Positions 49,152-60,670 of a stretch of DNA of 64,000 nt are shown in pieces. The position numbers and the translations under genes were made by a program. The notes under the pieces were generated by a model. The model was not told the origin of the DNA and made no database searches. It saw only the letters and a list, made by a program, of their open reading frames with translations. Position 1 is the first letter of the stretch, and the number at the start of each line of letters is the position of its first letter. This DNA comes from Hybos culiciformis (taxonomy: Eukaryota; Arthropoda; Insecta; Diptera; Hybotidae): the NCBI GenBank assembly GCA_964007475.1, contig OZ023274.1, forward strand, positions 77,449,303 to 77,513,302. Reading direction: 5' to 3'.

Positions 49152-50850
49152 AATAGAATAAAATTTAATTTTAATAATACACTATGTTCTATCGTAAAAC
49201 AAGAAACTTATACATAAGTACATAATTTATTTATATATAATTTTTTTATTATAGAAAAAGGCTTTTCCATTTAATTAATTTTTCTTAATTTTTCAAGCCC
49301 ATTTAACCAATAATTTCTTAGAAAGGTTTCCCTTAAAGGTTTTTAGTAAATTTTCTCAGAACTATAAGTATAATAAATATTCAATTTTTTTTTTCAACCT
49401 TCTTTAATTCTTTTTCTTTTTTTTACATAAAGCTTACTTATAGGCTTTTTTTTTTAATTTATTTATTTAGGATAACTTATTTATTTGCAATAACACACTT
49501 TGTTTTTTGTTAACTAAAAAAATATCAGACAAATAGGGACCATTAAGAAGGGTAAAGTGTAAATTATTAAAAAAAGTTCGACACAATAAGTTCAACGCTT
49601 GTACTTTTGATTATTTCTACTTACATTTTAACAACGATTTGAATGAAAATTTTAACTTAGTAGTTGTTATTTAGAAATAAAAATATTTGTTAATCTAAAA
49701 TTCTGCATTAAAATTTTTTTCAATGTTTGAATATCTCAATTCAAAACATAAAGTGTTTTTTTTAAATATATAAATTTATTTTCATTCATTTCATTTTTGA
49801 TGATACTAGTTGCTACAAAACATATCCTGTAATGCTTTCAATTTATACACAGCCTTTTCTGATTTTTTTTACAATTAACTAATAATTGTCTATAATTATC
49901 CAGTGAATTATTTATAGATTTAAAATTATGTATAAGAAACAGGTGTTTTTTTATTATAAAAGATGCACACATATTATATAAATTCACAATAAATTTGACA
50001 TATTTATATAAAAAAGTTTTATATTAAAAAAGAAATAGTACTTATAATATTAAAAATATCATAAAAACTATGTAAGTGTATACTTAATATCTTATCTCAG
50101 TAGATTTTATAAATTTATTTAAAAAAGTATAAAATATAATAAAAGTTTTAAGTTTTTACTTTGAGAAAATTAAAAAAAAAAAACTGAAAAAGAGTAAACT
50201 TAAGTTTCATATTTTAATAAAGTTATTCTATTATTGTAAAATAAAACTTTTCATAATAAAAATAACAAAATCTAATTTACTTTATGAATGAATTTATATT
50301 CACACGAACAGGTTGATGCAATTTTATACATTAAAAATTAAACTCATCTCGAAACTGATAATAAAATTTGTGATTCGACAGCTGTGTCTTTCAATTTATC
50401 AACATCATAAGAATAATATATAGATCAGTTTACATCTTAAATGGAATATTACATCTTTTTATCAACATTTCGAGTTTAAGATTTTTCAATACCAACACCA
50501 ATATCAGATACACATACAAATAAAACAATTTTCATAGAAATCCAGGTATCAGTCGAAATCCATGGAAACAGGATCTAGCCATTTTTTTAATCGACATCTA
50601 TCTATACCTAAATAACCTAATTTTTATCGACCTACATTAAAAATTAAAAAAAAATACAAAATCTATAAACTTTATTTGAAAATTATTTATATCCTTGAAA
50701 GCTTCTAAAACTACCAAAACGAAATCGTATAGAATCTTATACTTTAGTCTTCTAAAGCTGAAAGGGATTAGCATTTCAGTTGTGGATATGCCGGCGGACG
50801 TACAGATGAACGAACGGATATTTAATAAAAACATAAAGTCCGTTTTTCGT

Positions 50851-50872
50851 TTTTGATGGAAAACGGACTAAA
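50851..50872 (+). repeat. Dispersed repeat tail, copy 2
   Basis: Second occurrence of the 22-base segment at 49130-49151, same strand, 1.7 kb away. Preceded by CGGACGTACAGATGAACGAA. Confidence 0.55.
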
Positions 50873-52903
50873 TAGAGTTAAATATGATTAAGTAGCAGTA
50901 TAATAGTGCATTCTAAAATGGGTTAAAAATAAAATTTATTTAGAAGGTACTTATTATTAAAAATTAAATTGTTTAGAAGCATAATAATTTATTCTGAAAA
51001 TGTTTTAATTTCATTATAAATGTTTAGTATCTTTTTGAGTTGGAATTGTCTTTTGACCCAATTTATGGGGCTAGAAATATTGAACAAAATTATTTCGTAT
51101 GTGATCTCATCGTTTCAACGTAATATTTAAATGTAGGCACTTTAGCATCTTGGTATTCACCTTACTTATTTAACTGTATTTGTACATTTATGTAATAAAT
51201 CAATAAATAAATATACACCTATCCATAAGAAGTAAGTTTTTCTGTAATATTTCAATAAAAATGTATCTTCGGATTTTAAAAAACAACATCAATAGCTAAA
51301 GTTATAAAATTTTGTGTTATTTTGTGTGAAGTATCTTTTTCATCCAATATTAAATTAATTTTAGTATAAAATTTTCGAAATAATGATTTGGAAAAATTAT
51401 ATTTTATTTATTTTTTTCTTTCCAATAAAATAAAAATTTTTTACAATTCATCGAACATTATTAAAGATGAATTTATTTGTTGCGAGTGTTATAAAAACAA
51501 AGAAAGGAAGAAAAATTAGCTCATAAATCATGAGATATTATTCTATGATGGGAAAAAGTGAGCCAAAAAGTAATAAAATTAAATAAAAATGAAAACAAAA
51601 CAGCTGAAAGCTTTCCACAAATGGAAAATTAATTACAATTTTTTTCACCCCTATTTATGCTTTGTAACATTTTTATAAAAAAATATTTAATTTATATTTC
51701 ACGATAAAAAAATCAATGAAGATAAATCATGAGATTACGTTATTAGTAAGATATTTCTGTTAATTTATGTTAGTTGGTGTTAAAATTAAAAAATAAACAT
51801 ATTTTGGTTGGTTATTTTGTTCATTATTGAGTTACGAATTTGGAAATCAAAAAATTTGTATACTTTATTTAAAGGGGAAATTATTTTTCATTTCATTTTT
51901 CTGAATTAAGTATTTATTATACATAAAGTACTTAAATTACCATTATGCTTTTTTCTATACTTCCAATTTTTTTTGGCTAATGGTTTTGGTGACGCCGCGC
52001 CACAGTGATAATAACACTATATTTTTAGAAGACCCGTTTAATATGTGGATAAAAGTCTATAGCCATAAATATTTACGAAAACATACAATGACGTTAATAA
52101 TTTTGAAACTTTCATTCTATAACTAAGTACACAATGTTTTCATTGAACGATAAAGATATTAACCATCATATTAACTATATAAGTATGTTACGACCGAATT
52201 GTGACCTAGCTAAATATTAACTTTATCTCGACAGGTATCACAATTGAACAAACAAATAATTCATGAATAAATTTACTATTCTCAATGAGCAAATATTGTT
52301 CATTTTAGTTAAACTTGCTACAACATTGGTTTTATTAAATTTTTCATTTCATATATAAAAAAAAAATTAAAATAATACAATGTTTTTGCAACTTCCGAAA
52401 CAAATGTTCCAAAGGATATCAAATCAAGCATTATATTTTATTATATTTAAAAATCGATCAGAATGTATAATATTATAATCTGTGCAAATACATATATAAT
52501 ATAATTGTGAATAAGTGTAACTTCCCCTTATTGCAAATTGGGCTATTTAATTTAAAAATTATATTTGTTTTTGAATTTTAACATCTGGTCAAGTGTAAAT
52601 TTGAAAAGTTATTAGTTAAATTCCATTATTACCTGAGAATGTAAAACTATGTAATAATATATCTGTATAAGAAATTGGAGTATTATTGACCACATCTTGA
52701 ATTTGAAATATAAGTAGGTTCTTATGTATACAAGAATACCAATAATTAAAATTTTAGTTTCGATTAGAATTTATTTTAGGTTTACGTGTTTTATGCTTTT
52801 TGAAATAAAAATGTACAAAATGTTGAAATGAAATATTACGAAAGAAATATTTTTTCAACTTTTCAGTACAAATAGTTTAATGTTTAAAATACTGTAACAG
52901 TGT

Positions 52904-52937
52904 AACATATAATCAGCGGCAAAAAATATAAGTTCAA
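52904..52937 (+). repeat. 34-bp exact direct repeat, copy 1
   Basis: Contains ATAATCAGCGGCAAAAAA. Identical to 54430-54463, with 1,526 bp between starts. Confidence 0.85.
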
Positions 52938-54429
52938 TTTTTAGCCCCTTGCCAAATTCTTTGATACTAAAGAGGATTAAGCATTCCTGAATTAATATAA
53001 TTTCGCAAAATATTTACTTAAAATGAAATTGTTTCTTTGGAAAGCTTAAAAATACCGATTATATGTTATCGAAATAATAAATTTTGTATCTTCTACTACT
53101 GAAAAAAAAGGTATTCATTTAAATAAAACAAAAATTTAAATGTTAATGCTAACATTTTTTTTTTGTGAGAATTAGATAGTAAAAACCAATTACAATGAAG
53201 AATGTATAAGTATTTTTCAAAATTGGGATAAATTTTTTATTTGAGGTTTGTGTTTTTAAATTAAAATATATTAAACATTAAAAAAACAAAAACGATTCGT
53301 AACTTTACAGTTCATTAAAAGATTTTCTTTTTTTTCGTATCGAACAATAATTCAACATTTTAATTGTAAACATTTTTTTTGCATTATAAATTACACTTAA
53401 AATAAAATTTATACTCTGAAAAAATTATTCATGAATTATTAAAAAAGGAAATATCCTTGAAATTAAAATAATGGTTTTCGGAGTTATTATTTTTACTTTG
53501 CATGCAATTTGTTGATTTATAAATATAATTTTGTAACTTTTAAGGATATACCTGGTCAAGTTGTTGGTCCAACCACATTTTTGCAAAAATGTTATTTAAT
53601 TTGGATGCAAATTCATAAATTATGAATTTAAATCTCAACAATAAAAATAGTATGACGCAAATGATAAAAAATGTTTTTATTTTGGTGATAAAATTTCACA
53701 GAGATAAAAATTTTATAGTGCATTCAAGAAACTAAATTTTCAAATACTAATATGTCGTATCCGATTAATAACGCAAAATAAAAGAAAATAATTCAATTTC
53801 TTCGACATGAAGAAAATTTTTCTTATCATTAAAATTTACTAATCTAGATTTTTTATTAGGTATACCACAATTATTATACTCACTTGTTAGACAGTATTTG
53901 AGACATTTACTTTTTTATTTCATTTTTTAAGAAATCTTTCTTTAAAACTGAAAACTTCCTACTCTGTGTTGTTCTATCGATGAACTTCGATTAATCATAA
54001 GTGGCTGCCCATTTTAAAAATAATATAAATATACTTAATATGAATTTTCTCCCTTGAGCTTTAATTATATACGATATTTTTATTTTAATAAAAACTATTT
54101 ATATTATTTTATGAATAAAGCATATTTTTATAATAAAATCTAAGATAAGATATAGAAAACATGTATTATTTAAACATTACATTTTGTTTAAAATATTTTT
54201 CTTACTAAAAAAAAACAACTTCTTTGGGGAACAAACAAAACACAAAATATAGTTTCTACAATATTTTTTAGTTATTTCAATTTCAAGAATATGATTTTTA
54301 CAGAACTTTGATTCATTAGCTATCGATCACAGACACATGAATTTCTAAATATTCAGCATTGATAGTTGCTGAACCAAAACTACACTTTTATTAACATTTA
54401 ATAGATTTTTTTATAATAGCTTAACATAT

Positions 54430-54463
54430 AACATATAATCAGCGGCAAAAAATATAAGTTCAA
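54430..54463 (+). repeat. 34-bp exact direct repeat, copy 2
   Basis: Second copy, same strand. The upstream bases also share ATATAACATATAA. The 1.5 kb between copies shows no coding frame. Confidence 0.85.
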
Positions 54464-55582
54464 AATTATTAATTTGATTGGTTTTATCGATTCACTACTT
54501 TTCAATTGAAAAGACTTTTTTTTTTTACACCTAAGTATTTTAATTAAAATTTTTTATTTAATCAAAATCATTTTTCAATTAAAAATTTAATATAAAAATT
54601 TTATTTTAAGGATCTTCACTATAAGTTTTTTTCCTCGTTTTTTTTTTTCATTTTAAATTATAAGTCTTCTATACAATATTAACAGAAAATTTTAATTGAT
54701 TTTTTATTCTCATAATTTTACTATTTTTAATTTTTGTTATTTCATTAAAGTCTCTGCCATTTATGTAGATTAGTTTTTATTTCTTTTCACATAATTTTAA
54801 GACGTGTAATACTAATCTGCGAAACACTACGAAAAACAGTAATTTAGAAAATAGTACGTAAAATAGAAAATTTTTTAAGTTACAAAACAAGATTCGCTGG
54901 GACAGCAAGTATGTATAAATAAAAACATTAAGTTTTATTAATTTTAATTCTAAATAAGTATTGGTCGAAATGGTTTTTATTTTTCAAATAATAATTAAGA
55001 ATGTATTCTTGCGGATTTTAATAAGGCTTGCAAAAATTAATTGTCATATAGTTTTGAAAGGATATTGATAAGTACATGAAATAATATTTGACAGAAAGTA
55101 TTCTAATGCTACCTGAAAAATGTGATGTTCTGTAGGTGTAATATTTTTTCCATACCACATATGAAAAGGAGCTCATAAATAGTAGCTTGGGTAAATATCT
55201 GAATGTGACACTTCAATTTAATTTGAAGTGATGAAAAAAAATTTTATGGAAAGAATAAAATTTTGCAATAAATTACAAAAGGGTCGGTAAACACATTTTT
55301 TTTCTCTGAATTTAAAACTTTTTTACATATTTTTTACTTCACGTAACTGGCATGTGTTTTATCTAGCTACAAAAAGTAATTAAAAATATAAAATGTCAGG
55401 AAATATTTTAATTACACAGTACTTAATATCTGAAAGTCTAGCCAAATGTATGTGCATTAGGGTGGTCCTTATTATGGATTTTTCCGAATTTCTTTGCTCC
55501 CAGGGGCTTAAATGGTTCCAAATACATAAAAAATAATTGCCTCAAAATTCTAGCTCATAATATTAACTTTAAGATAGTCCGC

Positions 55583-56195
55583 ATTCCAGTCAAATTTTCT
55601 CATATAAATAACATGGGAAAAATTTCATTTGTTCTTTAGAATTCCGTAGCTCTGCGACAAATGAATCAAAAGTAATTAATTGCGTCATGTTTATTGTAAA
55701 TTAAACGCTCTACAAAAAAGGTCTTATATTATTTTTCGCTAAATCTATTGGCTTAAGAGTTATTCGAACTCAAAGTTTAATTATTATATAATTATTAATA
55801 TTATCAAATATAATTATATATTTATTTATTTTATAAAATATAAAAAAAATTTCTTATAAAATTATTATTTATGGTCAAAAAAAGCGAATACAATCTTATT
55901 CTTGGAATTGTAGTTAATATGTGTGATTTTTCAATTAATAAAACAGACAGTCCTTAGAGTTTGAAAATAATAAAATAGAAGTACAGGTGAAATATGATTT
56001 AACTTTGAGCTCGAATAACTCTTAAGCCAATAGATTTAGCGAAAAATAATAAAAGACCTTTTTTGTAGAGCGTTAAATTTACAATAAACATGACGCAATT
56101 AATTACTTTTGATCCATTTGTCGCAGAGCTACGGAATTCTAAAGAACAAATGAAATTTTTCCCATGTTATTTATATGAGAAACTTTGACTGGAAT
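55583..56195. mobile_element. 613-bp foldback element with about 198-bp inverted arms
   Basis: The left arm 55583-55780 (starting ATTCCAGTCAAA) and right arm 55999-56195 (ending TTTGACTGGAAT) are reverse complements with few mismatches. Shared landmarks are GAATTCCGTAGCTCTGCGAC and CTTAAGAGTTATTCGA. A 218-bp AT-rich loop lies between. No coding capacity. The outer part of the left side (from TTAGGGTGGTCC at about 55460) has no mirror on the right. The right terminus may therefore be deleted, which would explain why no target duplication is visible. Confidence 0.85.
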
Positions 56196-57089
56196 TGATA
56201 AGAATTAAGTTTAAACATAATCTAGGAAAAAAATATGGGTTTCGAACGAGTTCTAACGACAACTACAAAGTAATACTATAAAATTTAGCGGATTTGCATA
56301 ACTGGTGGTGTACCATTATGGCACTAAACTCTGTGAAGACATGCCGTTTATTGATAGTAAATTATTTTGAATTATATTGTTTTATATTTTTATTTATTTA
56401 AAAACTCCTTTATTTCAAAATTCAATCTTAAAAGTTTATTATAATTGAGTAGTTTATAAAAAAGTTATTATACAATTGTCAAATGTGCTAGTAAAACTAA
56501 ACTAATCGTATACAAACTAAAATTTGTTTTAATAAGATTTTTTTTTTTCAGATTTTGATTAAACTGTTTCTAGTTAAATTAGATAATGAGGAAGAATTAT
56601 GTTATTTTTTATGTGTACATATTATATAATTATTTTCAATAAATTGCCAACTTTTTCCAAACTCTATAATAATTAATTAAAATACAAAGTGCACAGTAAA
56701 AAAAATTGGGCTTTTTTTTACTCTTTTTTTTACTCAGAAACAAGTGTAAGCTCGATTTACACATTTTAAGGTAGTTTTTCATTTTAATTTACAATTTTTT
56801 CATCTTTTTTTAATAATTATTCATCTTTTTTTAGAATAAAACTGGTTTTACTAAAATAAGAGAATAAATTTATATCAGTATGAATACATTATAATTTTTT
56901 TTTTGTTAATTTTAAACTTAAAATGGGTTAAATGAATGTAAAATTCATTTTGCACAATTTAGATTAATTTTTAATTTTAAAAATGTTATTTTTTACTGTT
57001 TTAATCTATTTTTGGTAACTTTAAATCAATAAATGGTTAAGTTTTTATATAATTCTAGTAACGAATTCACTATTCAAATGTACATTTCA
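56196..57089. other. Intergenic DNA downstream of the minus-strand LRR gene
   Basis: AT-rich, no gene or repeat recognised. One GC-richer scrap (CACGTCACCGCCGGC) lies near 57150, just outside this stretch, in the 3' flank of the LRR gene. Confidence 0.45.
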
Positions 57090-57095
57090 TTTATT
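57090..57095 (-). terminator. Possible polyadenylation signal of the minus-strand LRR gene
   Basis: AATAAA on the minus strand, about 150 bases after the stop codon at 57242-57244. Confidence 0.4.
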
Positions 57096-57241
57096 ACTTT
57101 TACACTTTTTAAAATAACTTATTATTTTAAATTTTTTAAAAAGTTCCCACGTCACCGCCGGCTATACTTTTGAAGACTAAAAAAAGCCTTTTTTTTTACT
57201 GTGTACATATTAATTGAAATAGTTGTAAAGTACATTTATAT

Positions 57242-58555
57242 TTAGTGTTTTTGAATACAACAAATTTTTTGATAACATTCTTGCTCTGAACTACAAAGTG
57301 AACAGCTGTCATTATCCGCATTGCATACAATATCGTTATCTTCAAAATAATCAACCATTTGCGAAAGGAATGTACAATTCCAGTTATTATGATTTAATAA
57401 TATTTTCTTTGGATAATTTTTTAAATAATTTATATGAGAATAATTAATTTCAGTTAAATTATTGCCTTCTAAATTAATTATTTCTAAATTATTAATTCCT
57501 TTTAGTACATTTATATCAAATTCAATGAAATTATTATAAGATAAATCTAATTCATCTATACGTTTTACTTTTGTTAATGTATTTAATGTTGACATTTTTA
57601 AATTAGTTGATGACAAATTTAATTTTCTTAAATGACGTGATTCTAAGTTTTCAAAATTAGTCATTATATAAGAATTATTTTGTCTACTTAATGATAATTC
57701 AACTAAATTAATTGATTTATCATTCACATTGATACTAAATAATTTAATTTGATTAAAATCTAATTCTAAAGTTTCTAAATTATTTGGTATGAAATCCATT
57801 TCAATATTTTTTATTTGATTTTGGCTTAATTTTAAAACATCTAATTTAATTAATGATTTAAATATATTTTTAGGAAAATTACTTATTTTATTATTAATCA
57901 ATATTAATTCTTCTATATTAATATTATTTTCAAATGTTTTTGAATGTAAATAAATTAATTCATTTGCAGATAAATCTAATGTGCGTAAATTTTTTGGAAA
58001 AGCTTTAGCTTCTATGTAATTTATATTATTATTTTGTAAATATAATGTATCTAAATTAAGTAAATTAAAAAATAATCCTTTTTTAATAATTTGTATCAAA
58101 TTTGATTGCAATTCAATTCTTTCCAGTTGATTTGTTGACGAAAATAAATTTGTTGGTAATCTTTCAATTTTATTATAACTAATTATAATTCGAAGTAGTT
58201 TTTGTTTATTTGGTTTAAAACTTTTCACATTTAATATGCTTAACTGACAATCTCGAATTATTATAACTTCAACATTAGGGAAAGCATTATAATAATTAAT
58301 TGGCATTTTTGGTAATTTACAATTTTTAAATATTATTTTGTCCAATGTACTTAAATCTGAACCTGAATATGATAAATTAATATCGTTATGATTTAAAGGA
58401 AATACAAAATTTGTACAATAATAATCATTATATTCTGAAATTCGACAATTTTCATTAAAATTACAAAATACTTTCGTTATTAATATTATTAACATAAATA
58501 ATGAAAAATAATATTTTTTTTTTAAGAATATGAAAAAAATTTCAAAAATTTTCAT
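57242..58555 (-). CDS. Secreted leucine-rich-repeat protein (LRR gene 5, inverted)
   Basis: Single-exon 437-aa protein of the same family as the 7-18 kb cluster, 38.7 kb away on the other strand. Residues 1-31 form a long signal sequence with an internal KKK before the hydrophobic core ending ITKVFC. The second Met (residue 21) would leave too short a core, so I prefer the first. Paired N-terminal cysteines, the variant motif PINYYNAFPN, and irregular LRRs follow (for example LRTLDLSANELIYL). The C-terminal cap NNWNCTFL is extended and unusually cysteine-rich: IVCNADNDSCSLCSSEQECY, then QKICC. No membrane anchor is seen. Gene 5 shares no long stretch of DNA identity with the cluster genes, so it is an older paralogue. 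Probably secreted; ligand and role unknown. Confidence 0.9.
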   Translation of the reverse strand: MKIFEIFFIFLKKKYYFSLFMLIILITKVFCNFNENCRISEYNDYYCTNFVFPLNHNDINLSYSGSDLSTLDKIIFKNCKLPKMPINYYNAFPNVEVIIIRDCQLSILNVKSFKPNKQKLLRIIISYNKIERLPTNLFSSTNQLERIELQSNLIQIIKKGLFFNLLNLDTLYLQNNNINYIEAKAFPKNLRTLDLSANELIYLHSKTFENNINIEELILINNKISNFPKNIFKSLIKLDVLKLSQNQIKNIEMDFIPNNLETLELDFNQIKLFSINVNDKSINLVELSLSRQNNSYIMTNFENLESRHLRKLNLSSTNLKMSTLNTLTKVKRIDELDLSYNNFIEFDINVLKGINNLEIINLEGNNLTEINYSHINYLKNYPKKILLNHNNWNCTFLSQMVDYFEDNDIVCNADNDSCSLCSSEQECYQKICCIQKH

Positions 58556-58592
58556 AATATTAATAATTTACTTCCTTCTATCAGATTAATGT

Positions 58593-58600
58593 ATTTTATA
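58593..58600 (-). promoter_or_regulatory. Possible TATA box of LRR gene 5
   Basis: TATAAAAT on the minus strand, 45 bases before the ATG. If used, the 5' untranslated region would be only about 15 bases, shorter than predicted for LRR genes 2-4. Confidence 0.4.
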
Positions 58601-59530
58601 CTATTTGTCTACAGTGGCAAAATCTGAAAATTTCGATTATAATAATTTTTTTTTACTGATAAGATAGATATCTGTACTGATTAAAAATATTTTGGTTCAA
58701 TCTTTAATATCTAACAAAGTAACAACTGTCATTAAAACACAATTTTCAGTTCAGTTATTTATTAAAAAAAAAAAAAAAAATAAAATAAAATAAAATCAGC
58801 ATTCTGTATAGGTAGTTAGCCTTAATTGTATGTATGTACAGAAAATACTTATCTTTTTTTTGGATTTTCTCAACTTTTCTACAAGACCATTCGACGCAAC
58901 CTATATAGTCGAATGAGATAATTTTTGGAGGCACTTATAATAATTTACAACTTTTTGAAGTTTAACTTCTTTAGCGAGGTATTGTTAAAAATTTTTGATC
59001 AAAATAGGGGAAAAAAGAAGACAGAATATAGTATGTGCTGCATCACGATAAATAAAAGCCACAACGCTGCAAAAGAGGGGTAATAACCACAGAATGTAGT
59101 ATGTTAAAAAGTAAAAACAAATATAAAAGCAGGGAAATATAAGACGTTGTAGCATGTAGCATGTATTGACGAAAATAAAATAGCGATACTACACAGACAT
59201 AACAAAATACTAACGATGGTGGAAAGCAAAAAACAAAAAAAAAACCATATAGACCAGTTTCACATAGGATTTAAGTAAAATCGTTCTAGTACATTTCTAT
59301 TTTTTTTCCTGGTAACCTAATCGTTTTTCCGTCCGACCTAATCGAAAGTATACCACAAACTATGTCTAATCCCATTTTTAGTTTCATGTAACTCACTTTG
59401 GTTCCCGAGCTAGAGGCATTCAAAGTCATATTTTGGGGCACCATTTCCTATCTTAATACAGAACTGATTTAAGCGGTCTTGGTTTCAAATGAAAGAGTTC
59501 GACAAAACTGAATGACCCTGAGGGCCCACT
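58601..59530. other. Intergenic DNA upstream of LRR gene 5
   Basis: AT-rich up to about 59230, then a less AT-rich stretch (59260-59530, with GGTTCCCGAGCTAGAGGCAT and CCTGAGGGCCCAC) leading into the tandem repeat. The latter is likely part of a dispersed repeat, but no frame or termini could be identified. Confidence 0.45.
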
Positions 59531-60670
59531 TCAAAAGTTCGTCCGATTTCATTCAAATTTGGTATGTAAAGAGAGGAACTGATTACACCCAAATTTCGTA
59601 ACAAAAAAATTATTTCCGATTTCATTCAAATTTGGTACGTAAAAAGAGGAAATGATTACACACAAATTTCGTAACAAAGAATTTCATTCAAATTTGGTAA
59701 ATAAAAAGAGGAAACGATTAAACACGTAAATTTCGTAACAAAAAATTGATTGATCCTACCCAGCGACCACCACGGGGGGCGGACTAGGGAATGCATTTTT
59801 TTAATAAAAATTTAATTCCGGATTTTTGGAATTGTCTTGAAATGAAATCCGGATTTCGGTTTATTCCGGAATTTCATATAAAAATTAAAATATATTAAAA
59901 AATTAAATTAAATTATTCTTTAACATAAATATTAGTTTATTTAGTTCAAAACATTATAACAAGTTAAATTATGAAATATTTTTTATTAAAATAAAATTTT
60001 ATACTTTTCAATAAACCGAAAGTGAATAAACTGAATGGAAAAATAAAAATTTGAAACACAAAGTATCGAATGTTTTATCATTGAGTTTTAATCGAATTTT
60101 TATTGAAAATGTTCCTGCAGCATTGTTAATAAGTTATATTAGAGATTTTCCAAAAGTGTTCCTCGGGGGGCCCCCCTTGATCGCAAAATTTAATTTCACT
60201 TCGAATTCCAAATAAATCACTGAACTCCAACTTATTTTGTTAATGTTGATTAATGTGAAAAAAAGTTTTACGCATTTGCAGACTTGCGATAGCTACTTAG
60301 ATTTAAATTTTTGTGAATTTTAATGCTTTATGCATAAATAATAAAAAAAAAATTAACAATTGGTCAAAATTCCCGCCAGTAAAAGTTCCACCAAATTCGA
60401 AAAATTCGGAATTTAGCATTTTGAATTCCGAATTTTTTGAAATTCGAAAACAGGCGCATTTCCGGATTTCATTATTAGGGCGGACTTCTAAAGTTCGTGT
60501 GATTTTATTCAAATTTGGTAAATAAAAAGAGGAAACGATTAAACACATAAATTTTGTAACAAAATACTGATTGATCCTACCCAGCGACTTCTAAAGTTCG
60601 TCCGATTTCATTCAAATTTGGTACGTAAAAAAGAATAAATGATTACACACAAATTTCGTAAGAAAAAATT
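59531..60670 (+). repeat. Diverged tandem repeat, interrupted by a transposon
   Basis: Units share TTCGTCCGATTTCATTCAAA, then TTTGGTACGTAAAAAGAGG, then ACACAAATTTCGTAACAAA. They occur at about 59535, 59610 and 59675, and again at about 60495 and 60597. Two units end with GATTGATCCTACCCAGCGAC. The array is split at 59785-60477 by the hAT-type element. Confidence 0.75.
59777..60485. mobile_element. 693-bp hAT-type element with 8-bp target duplication
   Basis: Body 59785-60477, flanked by GGGCGGAC (59777-59784, 60478-60485). It starts TAGGGAATGCATTTTT, and both ends carry repeated ATTCCGGA/TCCGGATTTC and AATTCGGAATT motifs. The terminal inverted match itself is weak. No transposase is seen. The two opposing frames near 60303-60548 arise from the palindromic GAATTC-rich right end and are not genes. 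Confidence 0.7.

Larger units (their letters stand above)
48964..55582. other. Gene desert with scattered repeat fragments
   Basis: No gene recognised. Contains a shared 22-base segment at 49130-49151 and 50851-50872, and an exact 34-bp direct repeat at 52904 and 54430. A sequence starting TTAGGGTGGTCC near 55460 leads into the foldback element and may be part of it. Confidence 0.45.

Noticed and set aside
60303..60548. Opposing 70-aa and 81-aa frames that look alike
   Set aside because: Similarity between strands comes from palindromic GAATTC-rich repeats at the end of the hAT-type element.
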